From contig SIAO01000003.1 of assembly GCA_009691765.1 (NCBI GenBank), positions 1-64,000 on the forward strand: a stretch of 64,000 nucleotides of DNA. The letters are read 5' to 3'. The stretch is from Planctomycetota bacterium (GTDB lineage: Bacteria; Planctomycetota; GCA-002687715). Position numbers and translations under genes: made by a program. Under the pieces are notes generated by a model. That model saw only the letters and a program-made list of their open reading frames with translations, was not told where the DNA came from and searched no databases. Numbering within the stretch: the stretch's first letter is position 1; every line of letters starts with the position of its first letter. Shown here piece after piece: positions 9,476 through 19,352 of this stretch.

Positions 9476-9982
9476 ATGAAACAGCGCTTGCTGTTTGTCG
9501 GTGCGCTGCTGGTGCTGTGCGGCATCGATCTCGTGACGAAGTCGCTGGCGTTCAGCCGCGTTCCAGAGTTCACATCGCCACCTATCGTGGTGATTGATGG
9601 CTTTTTCTACATCACGCACGCTGAAAACGACGGCGCGATGTGGAGCCTTTTCCAAGGCTTGCCAGCGGTGTTTTGGGTCGTCGTGCGCGGAGGCGTTTTT
9701 GGCCTCATGCTCTGGCATGTGTTGCGCCAGAATGTCTATCCCGCGTGGGTCAGAATTGCCTTTTTGTTCGTCCTTAGCGGCGCGTTGGGAAATCTGGTCG
9801 ACAACATGACGGGCAACGGTCGTGTGCGCGATTTTGTTACGTGGGTCTTTTGGGGTTGGCAGTTTCCGACATTTAATGTCGCTGACAGCTTGATCAGCGT
9901 AGGTGCGGTGATGTTGGCGTTGTGGTTTTTGGTGTTGGAACCGCGCAAGGCGCGCAAGGCGCACAAGGCGGCTGCAGCGTGA
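9476..9982 (+). CDS. lspA: Lipoprotein signal peptidase (signal peptidase II)
   Basis: Aspartic membrane protease that removes the signal peptide from lipid-modified prolipoproteins. At 168 residues with four membrane segments it is normal size. The catalytic aspartates are visible in GALGNLVDNM and in FNVADSLIS. Early features include the conserved Asp in LCGIDLVTKSLA and Asn in HAENDGAMWS. The C-terminus ends in a basic tail with a KARKAHKAAAA run. It follows the DksA-like gene by 1 bp and overlaps the pyrD start by 4 bp (GTGA), so it is within an operon. Confidence 0.95.
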   Translation: MKQRLLFVGALLVLCGIDLVTKSLAFSRVPEFTSPPIVVIDGFFYITHAENDGAMWSLFQGLPAVFWVVVRGGVFGLMLWHVLRQNVYPAWVRIAFLFVLSGALGNLVDNMTGNGRVRDFVTWVFWGWQFPTFNVADSLISVGAVMLALWFLVLEPRKARKAHKAAAA

Positions 9983-10905
9983 GCGCCGAACTGGCATGCA
10001 GTTTCGCAGGGCTGGCGCTGCGCAATCCAATCCTTGTAGCGAGCGGCACGTACGGCAGCGGCCTCGAAGCTGCACCGTTTGTCGATCTGGCTGGCATCGG
10101 TGGTGTGGTCACCAAATCTGTCACCACCAAACCGCGCCGCGGCAACCCAACGCCGCGCATCTACGAAACCACTGCTGGGATGCTGAACTCCATCGGGCTC
10201 ATGAATCCTGGCGCCGACGGCTTCGCCGAAAAAGTTCTGCCCGAGTTCACGCAACTGCCTTGCGCGCGCATCCTCAACATCGCTGGTGAATCGGTTGAAG
10301 ATTTCGCTGTGCTCACGCAGCGCTTCGGTGCGGTAGAGGGCGTGGACGCGCTGGAACTGAATGTGTCTTGCCCCAATGTCTCGGGAGGTTTGGATTTCGG
10401 CACACGTCCTGAAGAGCTTGCGGCGCTTGTCCGCGAGTGTCGCGCGCGCACACGCAAGCCGCTGATCATCAAGCTCACTCCCAACGTCACAGACATCACG
10501 GAATTGGCAAAGGCGGCCGTTGCTGGCGGCGCCGATGCGCTGTCCATGGTGAACACCTTCCAAGGCATGGCCGTGGATTGGCGCCGCAAGCGCCCTGAAC
10601 TTGGCTCGCCGAGCGGGATGGGCGGCCTTTCTGGGCCGGCAATCAAGCCCCTCGCACTCGCTGCGCTGTGGCGCGTCAAATGTGCTGTGAATGTCCCACT
10701 CATTGGAATCGGTGGCATCATGTGCGCCGAGGACGTCATGGACTTCATCGTGTGTGGCGCCAGCGCGGTGCAAATCGGCACCTGCAATTTCACGGACCCT
10801 GCGGCGCCGCTGCGCATCGCGCAGGAGTTGGCCACTCTATGCCAGCGCGAATCACTGCCACCGCTCCGCGAGTTGGTAGGAACGCTGCAGGTGCTGCGGC
10901 GATGA
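9979..10905 (+). CDS. pyrD: Dihydroorotate dehydrogenase, class 1B catalytic subunit
   Basis: FMN enzyme oxidising dihydroorotate to orotate in pyrimidine synthesis. From the GTG at 9979 it has 308 residues, usual for class 1. The catalytic Cys lies in LNVSCPNVSGG, as in class 1B enzymes that work with a PyrK electron-transfer subunit; no pyrK is visible nearby. FMN-binding segments GIGGVVTKSVTTKPR, IKLTPNV and IGIGGIMCAEDVMDFI are intact. The start overlaps the lspA stop by 4 bp, and its stop overlaps the next ATG (ATGA). A start at 9922 would place 20 residues inside lspA and is unlikely. Confidence 0.93.
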   Translation: MSAELACSFAGLALRNPILVASGTYGSGLEAAPFVDLAGIGGVVTKSVTTKPRRGNPTPRIYETTAGMLNSIGLMNPGADGFAEKVLPEFTQLPCARILNIAGESVEDFAVLTQRFGAVEGVDALELNVSCPNVSGGLDFGTRPEELAALVRECRARTRKPLIIKLTPNVTDITELAKAAVAGGADALSMVNTFQGMAVDWRRKRPELGSPSGMGGLSGPAIKPLALAALWRVKCAVNVPLIGIGGIMCAEDVMDFIVCGASAVQIGTCNFTDPAAPLRIAQELATLCQRESLPPLRELVGTLQVLRR

Positions 10906-11762
10906 GCGCTATCGACACCGGCGGCATAGATGTCTCGGCGTTTCAGCATGCCATGGACGTGTACGTCAGCAACGCCTTCGACACGCGTCCCAGTGAACTA
11001 CCATGCTTCGATACTTGCGCAGATGTGGATGCCGCACTCGCGTTGTTTCAGCGCGATCAGCGTGCAGGCAACATGCGTCGCTGGACTTTGCGCCTCGGCA
11101 ACAAGCGCTATCCCTTCATGAAGCTGGTTTTTCAAGAGCTCCTCGTGAAGGGGCGTTTCTTTTTTGCGGTGGACACTCACGACGAAGTCGAACTCAAAGA
11201 TTGTTTTCCTGACTACGACCAGTGGCTGGAATTGAAACGCTGGAATCAACAGCTCAAAGAAAGTATCGAACGCGCCTGGCGCGCAGCCGGAGTGATTACG
11301 TTCATCGAAATTGTGGCGCGCGTCGAAGCCGAAACGCCGCCGGGCCCAAGCGCTCGTGTGACGGCGCCCTTGATCCTCGTGGTGGATGACGACAAGGGCA
11401 TTGCTCAAGGGGTGCAGAGCATGTTGCAGCGGCGCGGCTATCGGGTGCGTTTGGCCCAGCACGCTGAAGCAGCGCTGGAGGCCATCGCGGATTGCCGTCC
11501 AGATCTCATCATCAGCGATCTTGAGATGGGTGCAGGAATGAGTGGCCTGGACTTGGCCGCGAAGTTGCGTGGCGACGATGCCACGCGCACAATCCCCTTC
11601 ATCCTTGCAACGGCGGCTAGCATCGCGTCCACCAATTTTTCCGTCATCGACGGGTTCTTGGTGAAGCCCTTTGAGACCGGTGTTTTGCTGAAGTTTGTGG
11701 AACGCCATGTGGGCACACCGGAAGAGCGTGAGCGTCGGGAGAGGAGTGGTCGACTTTCATGA
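10902..11762 (+). CDS. Response regulator with C-terminal receiver domain and unknown N-terminal domain
   Basis: A 286-residue protein. The receiver domain occupies about residues 155-285: acidic cluster VVDDD at 160-164, phosphoacceptor Asp206 in LIISDLEMG, and Lys in GFLVKPF. The receiver is C-terminal, the reverse of the usual order. Residues 1-150 show no DNA-binding or enzymatic motif I know; they are mixed alpha/beta with many aromatic residues (YPFMKLVFQELLVKGRFFF). It is translationally coupled on both sides (ATGA with pyrD and with secA). The partner kinase is not in the window, and the output function is unknown. Confidence 0.75.
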   Translation: MSAIDTGGIDVSAFQHAMDVYVSNAFDTRPSELPCFDTCADVDAALALFQRDQRAGNMRRWTLRLGNKRYPFMKLVFQELLVKGRFFFAVDTHDEVELKDCFPDYDQWLELKRWNQQLKESIERAWRAAGVITFIEIVARVEAETPPGPSARVTAPLILVVDDDKGIAQGVQSMLQRRGYRVRLAQHAEAALEAIADCRPDLIISDLEMGAGMSGLDLAAKLRGDDATRTIPFILATAASIASTNFSVIDGFLVKPFETGVLLKFVERHVGTPEERERRERSGRLS

Positions 11763-14371
11763 TGGACAAGTTTTTCAAGATCTTCACACGCGTGTTTGGA
11801 TCGCGCAGCGAGCGGGAGATCCGCAAGCTCATGCCGTTGGTGCAGGCGGTTGCAGCGCGAGCGGACTTCTACACAGCGCTCAGCGACGCAGAATTGCGCG
11901 CCGTCACCGACACGCTTAAGGCGCGCCTTGCTGACGGGGCCACACTCGATGACATTCTTGTTGATGCTTTCGCTGTGGTGCGCGAGATGAGCACGCGTAC
12001 ACCGGCACCTGGGGCTGAGAAGGGCTTGCGTCACTTCGATGTGCAAATCCTCGGCGGCATCGTGTTGCATCAGGGCAAGATTTCGGAAATGACGACGGGC
12101 GAGGGCAAGACCCTCGTGGCCACGTGCCCGGCATATTTGAACGCGCTTTCGGGGCGTGGGGTGCACGTCATCACAGTGAACGACTACTTGGCTCGCCGCG
12201 ACCGAGAGTGGATGGGGCCTATCTACGAGCGCCTCGGTCTCAAAGTGGGCGTGATTCAAGCTGAAATGGGTCCGGCAGAACGAAAGCCTGCTTACGACGC
12301 AGACATCACTTTCGGCACCAACAACGAGTTCGGTTTCGACTATTTGCGCGACAACATGAAGTCGTCGTTGGAGTCTCAGGTGCAGCGGCGCAACTTCGCA
12401 ATCCTCGATGAAGTGGACAACATCCTCATTGACGAAGCGCGTACGCCGCTCATTATTTCCGGTCCCTCAGAAGGGGACACATGGAAGTACGGGAAGGCAG
12501 ACTCCATTGCGCGCAGGCTGATCGCTGGCAGCCATTTCGAAGTCAAGGAAAAGGAACAACACGCGACGCTCACGGAAGATGGCATCGAAGAAGCACAGAA
12601 GATCGCAGGAGTGGATTCTTTCTACTCCGGGCGCAACATGGAATGGCCGCATCTCATCGAGCAAGCATTGCGTGCCCACCACATTTACAAGTGCGATGTC
12701 GATTATGTGGTTCAACCCGGAGAGAGCGGCCAGCAGGAAGTCGTCATCGTGGACGAGTTCACAGGACGCTTGATGAGCGGACGGCGTTGGGGTGACGGTC
12801 TGCATCAGGCCGTTGAAGCGAAAGAGCGCATCGCCATCCGCGCGGAGAATCAGACGCTCGCCACCATCACCTTCCAGAACTTCTTCAAGCTCTACGACAA
12901 GCTCGCGGGCATGACGGGGACCGCCATCACTGAAGCGGCCGAGTTCATGCGCATTTATGGGCTGGATGTGGTGCCGGTGCCGACCAACCGTCCCATGGTG
13001 CGCGCCGACATGGACGATTTGCTTTACGCCACAGAGCGCGCGAAGTTCACAGCAGTGGTCACGGACATTCTCGAAAAGCACACTGCTGGTCGCCCCGTGC
13101 TTGTGGGTACTACATCTATCGAGAAGTCTGAACAACTTTCCGAGGTGCTCACGCGCAAGGGCATTCAGCACGAGGTTCTGAACGCGAAGCACCACGCACG
13201 AGAAGCCGAGATCATCGCCAAGGCCGGGCAAGCGGGGCGTGTGACCATCGCCACCAACATGGCCGGGCGCGGCACCGACATCAAGCTCGGGCCCGAAGTG
13301 ACGGGCCGTGGCGGCTTGCACGTGCTTGGCACAGAACGCCACGAGGCACGACGCATCGACAATCAGTTACGCGGCCGCTCTGGCCGTCAGGGCGATCCAG
13401 GTTCCACGCGTTTCTATCTGTCTCTCGAAGACGACTTGATGCGCCGTTTCGCTGGCCCAAAGATCATTGCAATGCTGCACAAGTTGGGTTTGCGTGATGA
13501 CGAAGTGCTTACGCATTCCATGGTCACTCGTTCTGTTGAGCGCGCGCAGAAGAAAGTGGAAGAGCGCAATTTCGACATTCGCAAACGCTTGCTCGAATAC
13601 GACGAGGTGATGAACGAACAGCGCACGCTGATCTATGACTACCGTCAACAGATTCTGCGCGGCGATGATTTGCGTGGTCTCGTAGAACGCATGGTCACGC
13701 AAAGCGTGGACCGGCTCCTTGCGCGCGTTTGTCCGGACAGCATGAAGCCGTCGGAATGGGATTTCGAGGAGCTCCTTGAGTGGTGGCGCCGCCGCACAGG
13801 CCTCGCTTTCGAAGGCGAGTTGCCGCGCAACAAGGCCGATCTTCCTGGCGTCATCGGCTCGGCCTTCATGGCGATTTATGACAAGCGTGCCGAGGCCTTC
13901 GGTGAAGAACTGTCCACGGTGGTGGCGCGTTTCGTGCTGCTGAATGCCTTCGATTTGCGCTGGAAAGAGCAGCTCTATCAGATGGATGCGCTCAAGTCCG
14001 GCATCGGACTGCGCGCCTATGGCAATGAAGATCCCAAGGTGGCTTACAAGCGCGAGGGATATCAGGTTTTCGAGGCCATGCTCCGCACCATCGAAGATGA
14101 AGTGGTGGAAGGCATCGTGCGCATCGAGATAGCTCAACCTTCGGAGGCCAAGCGCCTCGAAACGGCTCCGGATGTTTGGGCCGGCGGCCAAGCGAAACAT
14201 GAATCCATGCCTCGGGCCGCGAGTGCCGAAATGGAGCGCGCCTCAGGACAAAACTTGTCCACGGAAGCGCCCAAGCCCTTCAAACACACTGGCCCGCAGC
14301 CTGGGCGTAACGATGTGTGTTACTGCGGATCAGGTTTGAAATTTAAGCGCTGCCATGGTGTCAACGCATGA
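11759..14371 (+). CDS. secA: Preprotein translocase ATPase SecA
   Basis: Motor of the Sec export pathway. The 870-residue protein has Walker A MTTGEGKT near residue 111, TVNDYLARRD, the DEVD box in FAILDEVDNILIDEART, the cross-linking and helical scaffold regions, and helicase motifs IATNMAGRGTDI and QLRGRSGRQGDPGST. It ends with the zinc-binding SEC-C motif (GRNDVCYCGSGLKFKRCHG) that contacts SecB and ribosomes. ATG 11759 overlaps the preceding stop; the second ATG three bases later is equally possible. yajC lies about 10 kb away. Confidence 0.97.
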   Translation: MMDKFFKIFTRVFGSRSEREIRKLMPLVQAVAARADFYTALSDAELRAVTDTLKARLADGATLDDILVDAFAVVREMSTRTPAPGAEKGLRHFDVQILGGIVLHQGKISEMTTGEGKTLVATCPAYLNALSGRGVHVITVNDYLARRDREWMGPIYERLGLKVGVIQAEMGPAERKPAYDADITFGTNNEFGFDYLRDNMKSSLESQVQRRNFAILDEVDNILIDEARTPLIISGPSEGDTWKYGKADSIARRLIAGSHFEVKEKEQHATLTEDGIEEAQKIAGVDSFYSGRNMEWPHLIEQALRAHHIYKCDVDYVVQPGESGQQEVVIVDEFTGRLMSGRRWGDGLHQAVEAKERIAIRAENQTLATITFQNFFKLYDKLAGMTGTAITEAAEFMRIYGLDVVPVPTNRPMVRADMDDLLYATERAKFTAVVTDILEKHTAGRPVLVGTTSIEKSEQLSEVLTRKGIQHEVLNAKHHAREAEIIAKAGQAGRVTIATNMAGRGTDIKLGPEVTGRGGLHVLGTERHEARRIDNQLRGRSGRQGDPGSTRFYLSLEDDLMRRFAGPKIIAMLHKLGLRDDEVLTHSMVTRSVERAQKKVEERNFDIRKRLLEYDEVMNEQRTLIYDYRQQILRGDDLRGLVERMVTQSVDRLLARVCPDSMKPSEWDFEELLEWWRRRTGLAFEGELPRNKADLPGVIGSAFMAIYDKRAEAFGEELSTVVARFVLLNAFDLRWKEQLYQMDALKSGIGLRAYGNEDPKVAYKREGYQVFEAMLRTIEDEVVEGIVRIEIAQPSEAKRLETAPDVWAGGQAKHESMPRAASAEMERASGQNLSTEAPKPFKHTGPQPGRNDVCYCGSGLKFKRCHGVNA

Positions 14372-14384
14372 CAGCCTGAGCCCG

Positions 14385-15669
14385 ATGCGCTGGATTCTCG
14401 ACGCGTTCTACTTGGCGTTGGTGGTTGTTGTGGGGCCCTTCTGGGCCATCCGCAGGCTGTGGCGGCGCAGGCCGATGCCACCGTTGCTTGCACGGTTTGG
14501 TTGGATCGCACCATTACCTGCTGCCCCGAGCCGCGTTTGGGTGCATGGCGTGAGCGTCGGAGAAGTCCTGGCCGCCCGCGGCATCGTCGCGGCACTGCGC
14601 GCGCAAGGTCACGACGTGTTGATCAGCAGCACGACCGTCGCAGGACTCGCGACCGCGCGGCAGCATTTCGGTGCTGAGCACGTGCGCGAGGGCCCGTTGG
14701 ATTTCTCGTGCAGTGTGAGGCGTTTCTTGAAGCGGGTGCGGCCGCAGGCTCTCGTGCTGCTCGAACTCGAGCTTTGGCCCAACACGCTGCTTGCTTGTTC
14801 CGCGGCGAACATCCCAGTGATGTTGGCCAATGGCAAGCTCTCGCAACGCAGCCTTCGAGGCTGGCGCCGTGTGGTGCGCGTCATGCCCAAGTTGCTCCGG
14901 CCAGTGCGCATGTTTGCTGTGCAAAGCGAAGAACATGCGGCGCGCTTCAGATCTCTTGGCGTTGCTCCTGAACGCATCCAGACTTGCGGCAATCTGAAAT
15001 TCGACAATGTGGTTTTGAAATCGCGCGACGCAGAAGCGGCGCGGCAACGAGAACGCCTTGGTTTCCCAGAGTCAGCACCCGTGGTCGTGGCTGGTAGCAC
15101 TCATGCGGGTGAAGAAGAGATCTTGTTGGGGGCCATTGTTGCTGCACGGCGCGTCTTTCCAGAGTTGCGCCTTGTGCTCGCACCACGGCATCTGGAGCGC
15201 TTGCCAGTGGTGCTGTCAGCCGCTGCTGCGCACGGCAGGGTAGGCTTGCTCACTCGCGCTTCGGAATGCCGGGACGCGGTCGTGGTTGTCGTTGACACGA
15301 TGGGTGAGTTGGCCACGCTGTATGCGTTGGCCGATCTTGCTTTCGTCGGCGGCACCCTTGTTCCAGTCGGAGGTCACAACCTGCTTGAGCCGGCGGCCTT
15401 CGGAGTGCCTATCTTCACGGGACCACATATCGGCAACGTGCAAGCGCTGGGCGAGGAGCTCGTGCACGAAGGGGTCATGTCTGTCATGACGCTTTCGAGT
15501 GTGGGCGAGTGTGAGAATATGATCAACAGCATCCTTCAACAGCAAGGTTCCGGCCAGCGCGCTCGCGCTGGGGCCGCGCGCGTGTTCGCGGCGCACTCCG
15601 GATCGTTGCCGAGGACGATGCAGGCCATGGCCGCGATTCTTCCGGCTTTGACCAAGGAGTCCGTCTGTC

Positions 15670-15677
<8 letters not shown>
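14385..15677 (+). CDS. waaA: 3-deoxy-D-manno-octulosonic acid (Kdo) transferase
   Basis: Adds Kdo to lipid A precursor, so the cell probably makes lipopolysaccharide. An N-terminal membrane anchor ([20 protein letters not shown]) precedes a GT30-type fold: [38 protein letters not shown] and the nucleotide-sugar region [28 protein letters not shown] 14385 gives the typical short anchor; ATG 14355 overlaps secA by 17 bp and is an alternative. The stop overlaps metK by 8 bp. Confidence 0.92.
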
Positions 15678-16830
<1,153 letters not shown>

Positions 16831-16886
16831 ATCTGGACAATAGGGCCTGCCAACCAGTAACATGTTCTGGCCCCCCATAGGAACCT

Positions 16887-16910
16887 GACACCTTTGGGGG
16901 TGTCTTCTCA
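16887..16910 (+). terminator. Weak terminator-like hairpin after metK
   Basis: GACACC (16887-16892) pairs with GGTGTC (16899-16904) around a 6-base loop, followed by TTCTCA. The stem is short and the U-tract poor, so function is doubtful. Confidence 0.3.
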
Positions 16911-16929
16911 TGGTTAATAGGAGCTTCGC

Positions 16930-17583
16930 ATGGGCCTGCAAGGGCGTTCGCGCTCGCAGCGTGGTGGTTTCACTCTGATCGAGTTGCTGGTGGTGATGGC
17001 AATCATCGCCACGCTAGCTGGTATCGGCATGGTGGGGATTCCTCGCATCATGCGCCAGGCGGATGTCACCGCCTGCAAGGGCCACTTGGACGCTGTTTAC
17101 AAAAGTCTGATGATTTATCAGATGAACAACAAATACTTCCCCCGAGCTTCGGGTGCGGAGTTTGTGTTGGCCGTTTGGGGGTCCAATATCGTCGATCACA
17201 CAGCGAAGGACGCAGAGATATTCTTCTGCCCCTCGATGAACCTCGGGCCGGATTCGGACCTCGGCAACGTCACGCCGGAGATGATTAGCTACACGGGCCC
17301 CGACCAACTTGGTTCGCGCAAAGGCCTTGCACCTCAGGATCGCAATGCCAACGAGAAGGTCATCATGTGCGACAAGGTCCCGGCCGGCAACGGAGACAAG
17401 GAGCACCTCGATTCCTTGGCGCATGCGGCCAAGGGCATCTGCTTTCTGACTCTCGGAGGCGCCACCGATTACATCGATAGTTCGCAGTTCGGCACAGGGC
17501 AAGAAGCCGATTCCTATCCGATCATTGGGCCTGAATCGCCTCTCGAGAAGTTCCAAAAGCTCGTGGTCGACGAAGGCAACTGA
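16930..17583 (+). CDS. Prepilin-type N-terminal cleavage/methylation protein (pseudopilin-like)
   Basis: The N-terminus has the class III prepilin signal, a short basic leader then GGFTLIELLVVMAIIATLAG, cut after the second Gly by a prepilin peptidase. The remaining ~190 residues resemble a GspG-type globular head with a loop containing a Cys pair (FFCPSM, VIMCDK). RBS TAGGAG at 16918-16923 fits ATG 16930. It stands alone, about 30 kb from the gsp cluster, so it may be a minor pseudopilin or a dedicated surface pilin. Its mature part is too divergent for me to assign a subunit. Confidence 0.85.
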   Translation: MGLQGRSRSQRGGFTLIELLVVMAIIATLAGIGMVGIPRIMRQADVTACKGHLDAVYKSLMIYQMNNKYFPRASGAEFVLAVWGSNIVDHTAKDAEIFFCPSMNLGPDSDLGNVTPEMISYTGPDQLGSRKGLAPQDRNANEKVIMCDKVPAGNGDKEHLDSLAHAAKGICFLTLGGATDYIDSSQFGTGQEADSYPIIGPESPLEKFQKLVVDEGN

Positions 17584-17595
17584 GTTCGACCGAGC

Positions 17596-17634
17596 AAAAA
17601 AGAAACCGGGAACCAGCCTCCAAGGCCAACTCCC
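17596..17634 (-). terminator. Intrinsic terminator on the minus strand
   Basis: In the minus-strand RNA an 11-bp stem (17634-17624 with 17618-17608, four G-U pairs) with a UUGGA loop is followed by two G and then UUUCUUUUUU (17605-17596). Stem plus U-tract is a textbook rho-independent terminator, and it points away from the plus-strand genes on both sides. Confidence 0.6.
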
Positions 17635-17638
17635 AGCT

Positions 17639-17725
17639 TCAGGAACTATCACCCATCATCACTTGTTTGGCCGCGCGAGCAGCCAATTCTTCAGCGCGGC
17701 CTGCAAGGGTCGCGCGTTGTTTCAT
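17639..17725 (-). CDS. Possible 28-residue ORF just before a terminator
   Basis: ATG 17725 opens a 28-codon frame (MKQRATLAGRAEELAARAAK, then QVMMGDSS) that would form one amphipathic helix. Its stop lies 4 bp before the terminator stem, the position expected for the end of a gene. There is no ribosome-binding site, and the frame could extend upstream to a GTG. It could equally be chance within a noncoding RNA. Confidence 0.25.
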   Translation of the reverse strand: MKQRATLAGRAEELAARAAKQVMMGDSS

Positions 17726-17951
17726 GGGTTGATTAGCAACTTGCGTGCCGCACTTTGGGTGCTCCGATTCCGTTCCACGGGGCACAGCGGCAGAAGAAAT
17801 CCAGCGGTTTTTGACCAATCGCGTCCAGGCTGGTCACCAGCCCATCGTCGCCTTGCTGAACGCGTAAATCGGGCCTTACCCTTTGGCGTGGGGCTCGCAA
17901 GACCCTTCGAACACACGCCACATCAAGTTCAGCATTGCGTGCACTGGTCGC

Positions 17952-17979
17952 TTGAGCGCGGGCAGCTCGTTCCTAACAT
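17952..17979 (+). promoter_or_regulatory. Promoter candidate for miaB
   Basis: TTGAGC (17952-17957) and TAACAT (17974-17979) with 16-bp spacing, each four of six to consensus. The start point would fall near 17986, leaving only about 8 bases before the ATG at 17994. Confidence 0.4.
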
Positions 17980-17993
17980 GAAGCCCCCGCATC

Positions 17994-19337
17994 ATGGACA
18001 TAGCACGCATCGAAGCCATCCCATCCGTAAAGCCCAGAGTCTTCCTTGAAGACATGGGTTGCCAGATGAATCGTCTGGATTCCGAAATCGTGCTGGGCAA
18101 GCTCCACCAGGCGGGGTTCCAACGGGTCGAAACCACGGATGACGCTGATGTGGTGCTCTATTACACATGCAGCGTTCGCGAGCATGCCGAAGACAAAGTC
18201 TTCGGTCGCCTCGGCAGTCTGAAGCGTCTCAAGGCGCTCCGTCCCGAATTGGTGATCGGAGTCATGGGCTGCATGGCCCAGAACCACAAGGAGCGCATCT
18301 TCGAGCGTGCTCCGCATGTCGATCTCGTCTGCGGCACTTCGCGCTTCGAAGACGTGGTGGACTTGCTCGAAGAAGTGCGCCATGGTGAACGTGTGCTGGC
18401 CGTGGACCGCCGCGAGCTGAAATTCGATCGTGATATCAGCGTGCGGCCGCGTCGCTTCCAAGCCTTCATCACCGCCATGCGCGGGTGCAACAAGTACTGC
18501 ACTTTCTGCATCGTGCCGTACACGCAAGGACGCGAGCGCAGCAGACCTGTTTCCGAGTTGCTCGACGAAGCACGCCGCCTCGTGGACGACGGAGTGGTGG
18601 AGATCACGCTCCTCGGCCAGCGCATCGACACCTACGGCCAAGATCAGCGCGATGGCACCAATCTCGCGCTGCTGTTGCATCGGATTCACGAAGAAGTCCC
18701 GGGATTGTTGCGCATCAACTTCATCACGTCGCATCCGAATTTCATGACCGACGAATTGGCTGCGACCATTGCCGATCACGACCGCATCTCGCGTTACTTG
18801 CATCTCCCAGTGCAGTCGGGGAGCGAGCGGACGCTGAAAGCCATGAATCGTGGTTACAGCGTGGATGAGTATCGCGCCGCAGTAGCTCGTATGCGCGCTC
18901 GCGTGCCCGATCTTGCAATCGCTACGGATTGGATCGTTGGGTTTCCGGGCGAAACGGAGGACGACTTCGCCGCCAGCGTGGCCTTGCAGCGCGAGCTCGG
19001 CTTCCACGGTTCGTTTGTCTTCAAATATTCGCCTCGTGCGGGCACGCGGGCAGCAGAGCTCGAAGACGATGTTCCGCGCGCTACCAAAGAGGCCCGTAAT
19101 CAGGTGTTGCTCGCGGAGCAGTCGGCCATGTCATTGGCGCAACACACTGCGCGCATCGGGCTGGACTTGGAAGTGCTTGTGGAAGGTCCGAGCAAGCGCA
19201 ACGCAGAGCGCAGCATGGGGCGCACGCGCTGGAATGAAATCGTTTGCTTCCCCGCGCGCGAGGAAGCCGTTGGTCGGATGCTGCGGATCCGTATCGAGCG
19301 AACAACTGCGCTAACCCTTCACGGGCAGCCAATCTGA
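17994..19337 (+). CDS. miaB: tRNA-2-methylthio-N6-dimethylallyladenosine synthase
   Basis: Radical SAM methylthiotransferase that modifies A37 of tRNAs reading UNN codons. The 447 residues comprise an N-terminal UPF0004 domain (EDMGCQMNRLDSE, YYTCSVREHAEDK, VMGCMAQ: three cysteines for the auxiliary cluster), a radical SAM core with Cys-x3-Cys-x2-Cys in RGCNKYCTFCIVPYTQGRERSR, and a TRAM-like end. The family motif LGQNVNSYG reads LGQRIDTYGQ here, an unusual change. Domain order and IVPYTQGRERSR favour MiaB over MtaB or RimO. ribD follows 15 bp later. Confidence 0.9.
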   Translation: MDIARIEAIPSVKPRVFLEDMGCQMNRLDSEIVLGKLHQAGFQRVETTDDADVVLYYTCSVREHAEDKVFGRLGSLKRLKALRPELVIGVMGCMAQNHKERIFERAPHVDLVCGTSRFEDVVDLLEEVRHGERVLAVDRRELKFDRDISVRPRRFQAFITAMRGCNKYCTFCIVPYTQGRERSRPVSELLDEARRLVDDGVVEITLLGQRIDTYGQDQRDGTNLALLLHRIHEEVPGLLRINFITSHPNFMTDELAATIADHDRISRYLHLPVQSGSERTLKAMNRGYSVDEYRAAVARMRARVPDLAIATDWIVGFPGETEDDFAASVALQRELGFHGSFVFKYSPRAGTRAAELEDDVPRATKEARNQVLLAEQSAMSLAQHTARIGLDLEVLVEGPSKRNAERSMGRTRWNEIVCFPAREEAVGRMLRIRIERTTALTLHGQPI

Positions 19338-19352
19338 GTCAAGGAGTTTGCG

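Larger units (their letters stand above)
17584..17993. other. 410-bp intergenic region with minus-strand terminator
   Basis: No convincing protein gene fills this gap. It holds a strong intrinsic terminator facing minus at 17596-17634, a perfect 8-bp GC inverted repeat at 17669-17676/17694-17701 with a 17-base loop, a 28-codon minus ORF ending just before the terminator, and the miaB promoter at the right end. A minus-strand transcript of up to ~390 bases is therefore plausible. The hallmark sequences of RNase P RNA, tmRNA and SRP RNA were not found. Confidence 0.5.

Noticed and set aside
17584-17993. RNase P RNA, tmRNA or SRP RNA in the 410-bp gap
   Set aside because: None of the near-invariant motifs (for example the RNase P GAGGAAAGTCC box, the tmRNA tag ending LAA, or the SRP GGAAG/GAAGCAGC loop) was found on either strand.
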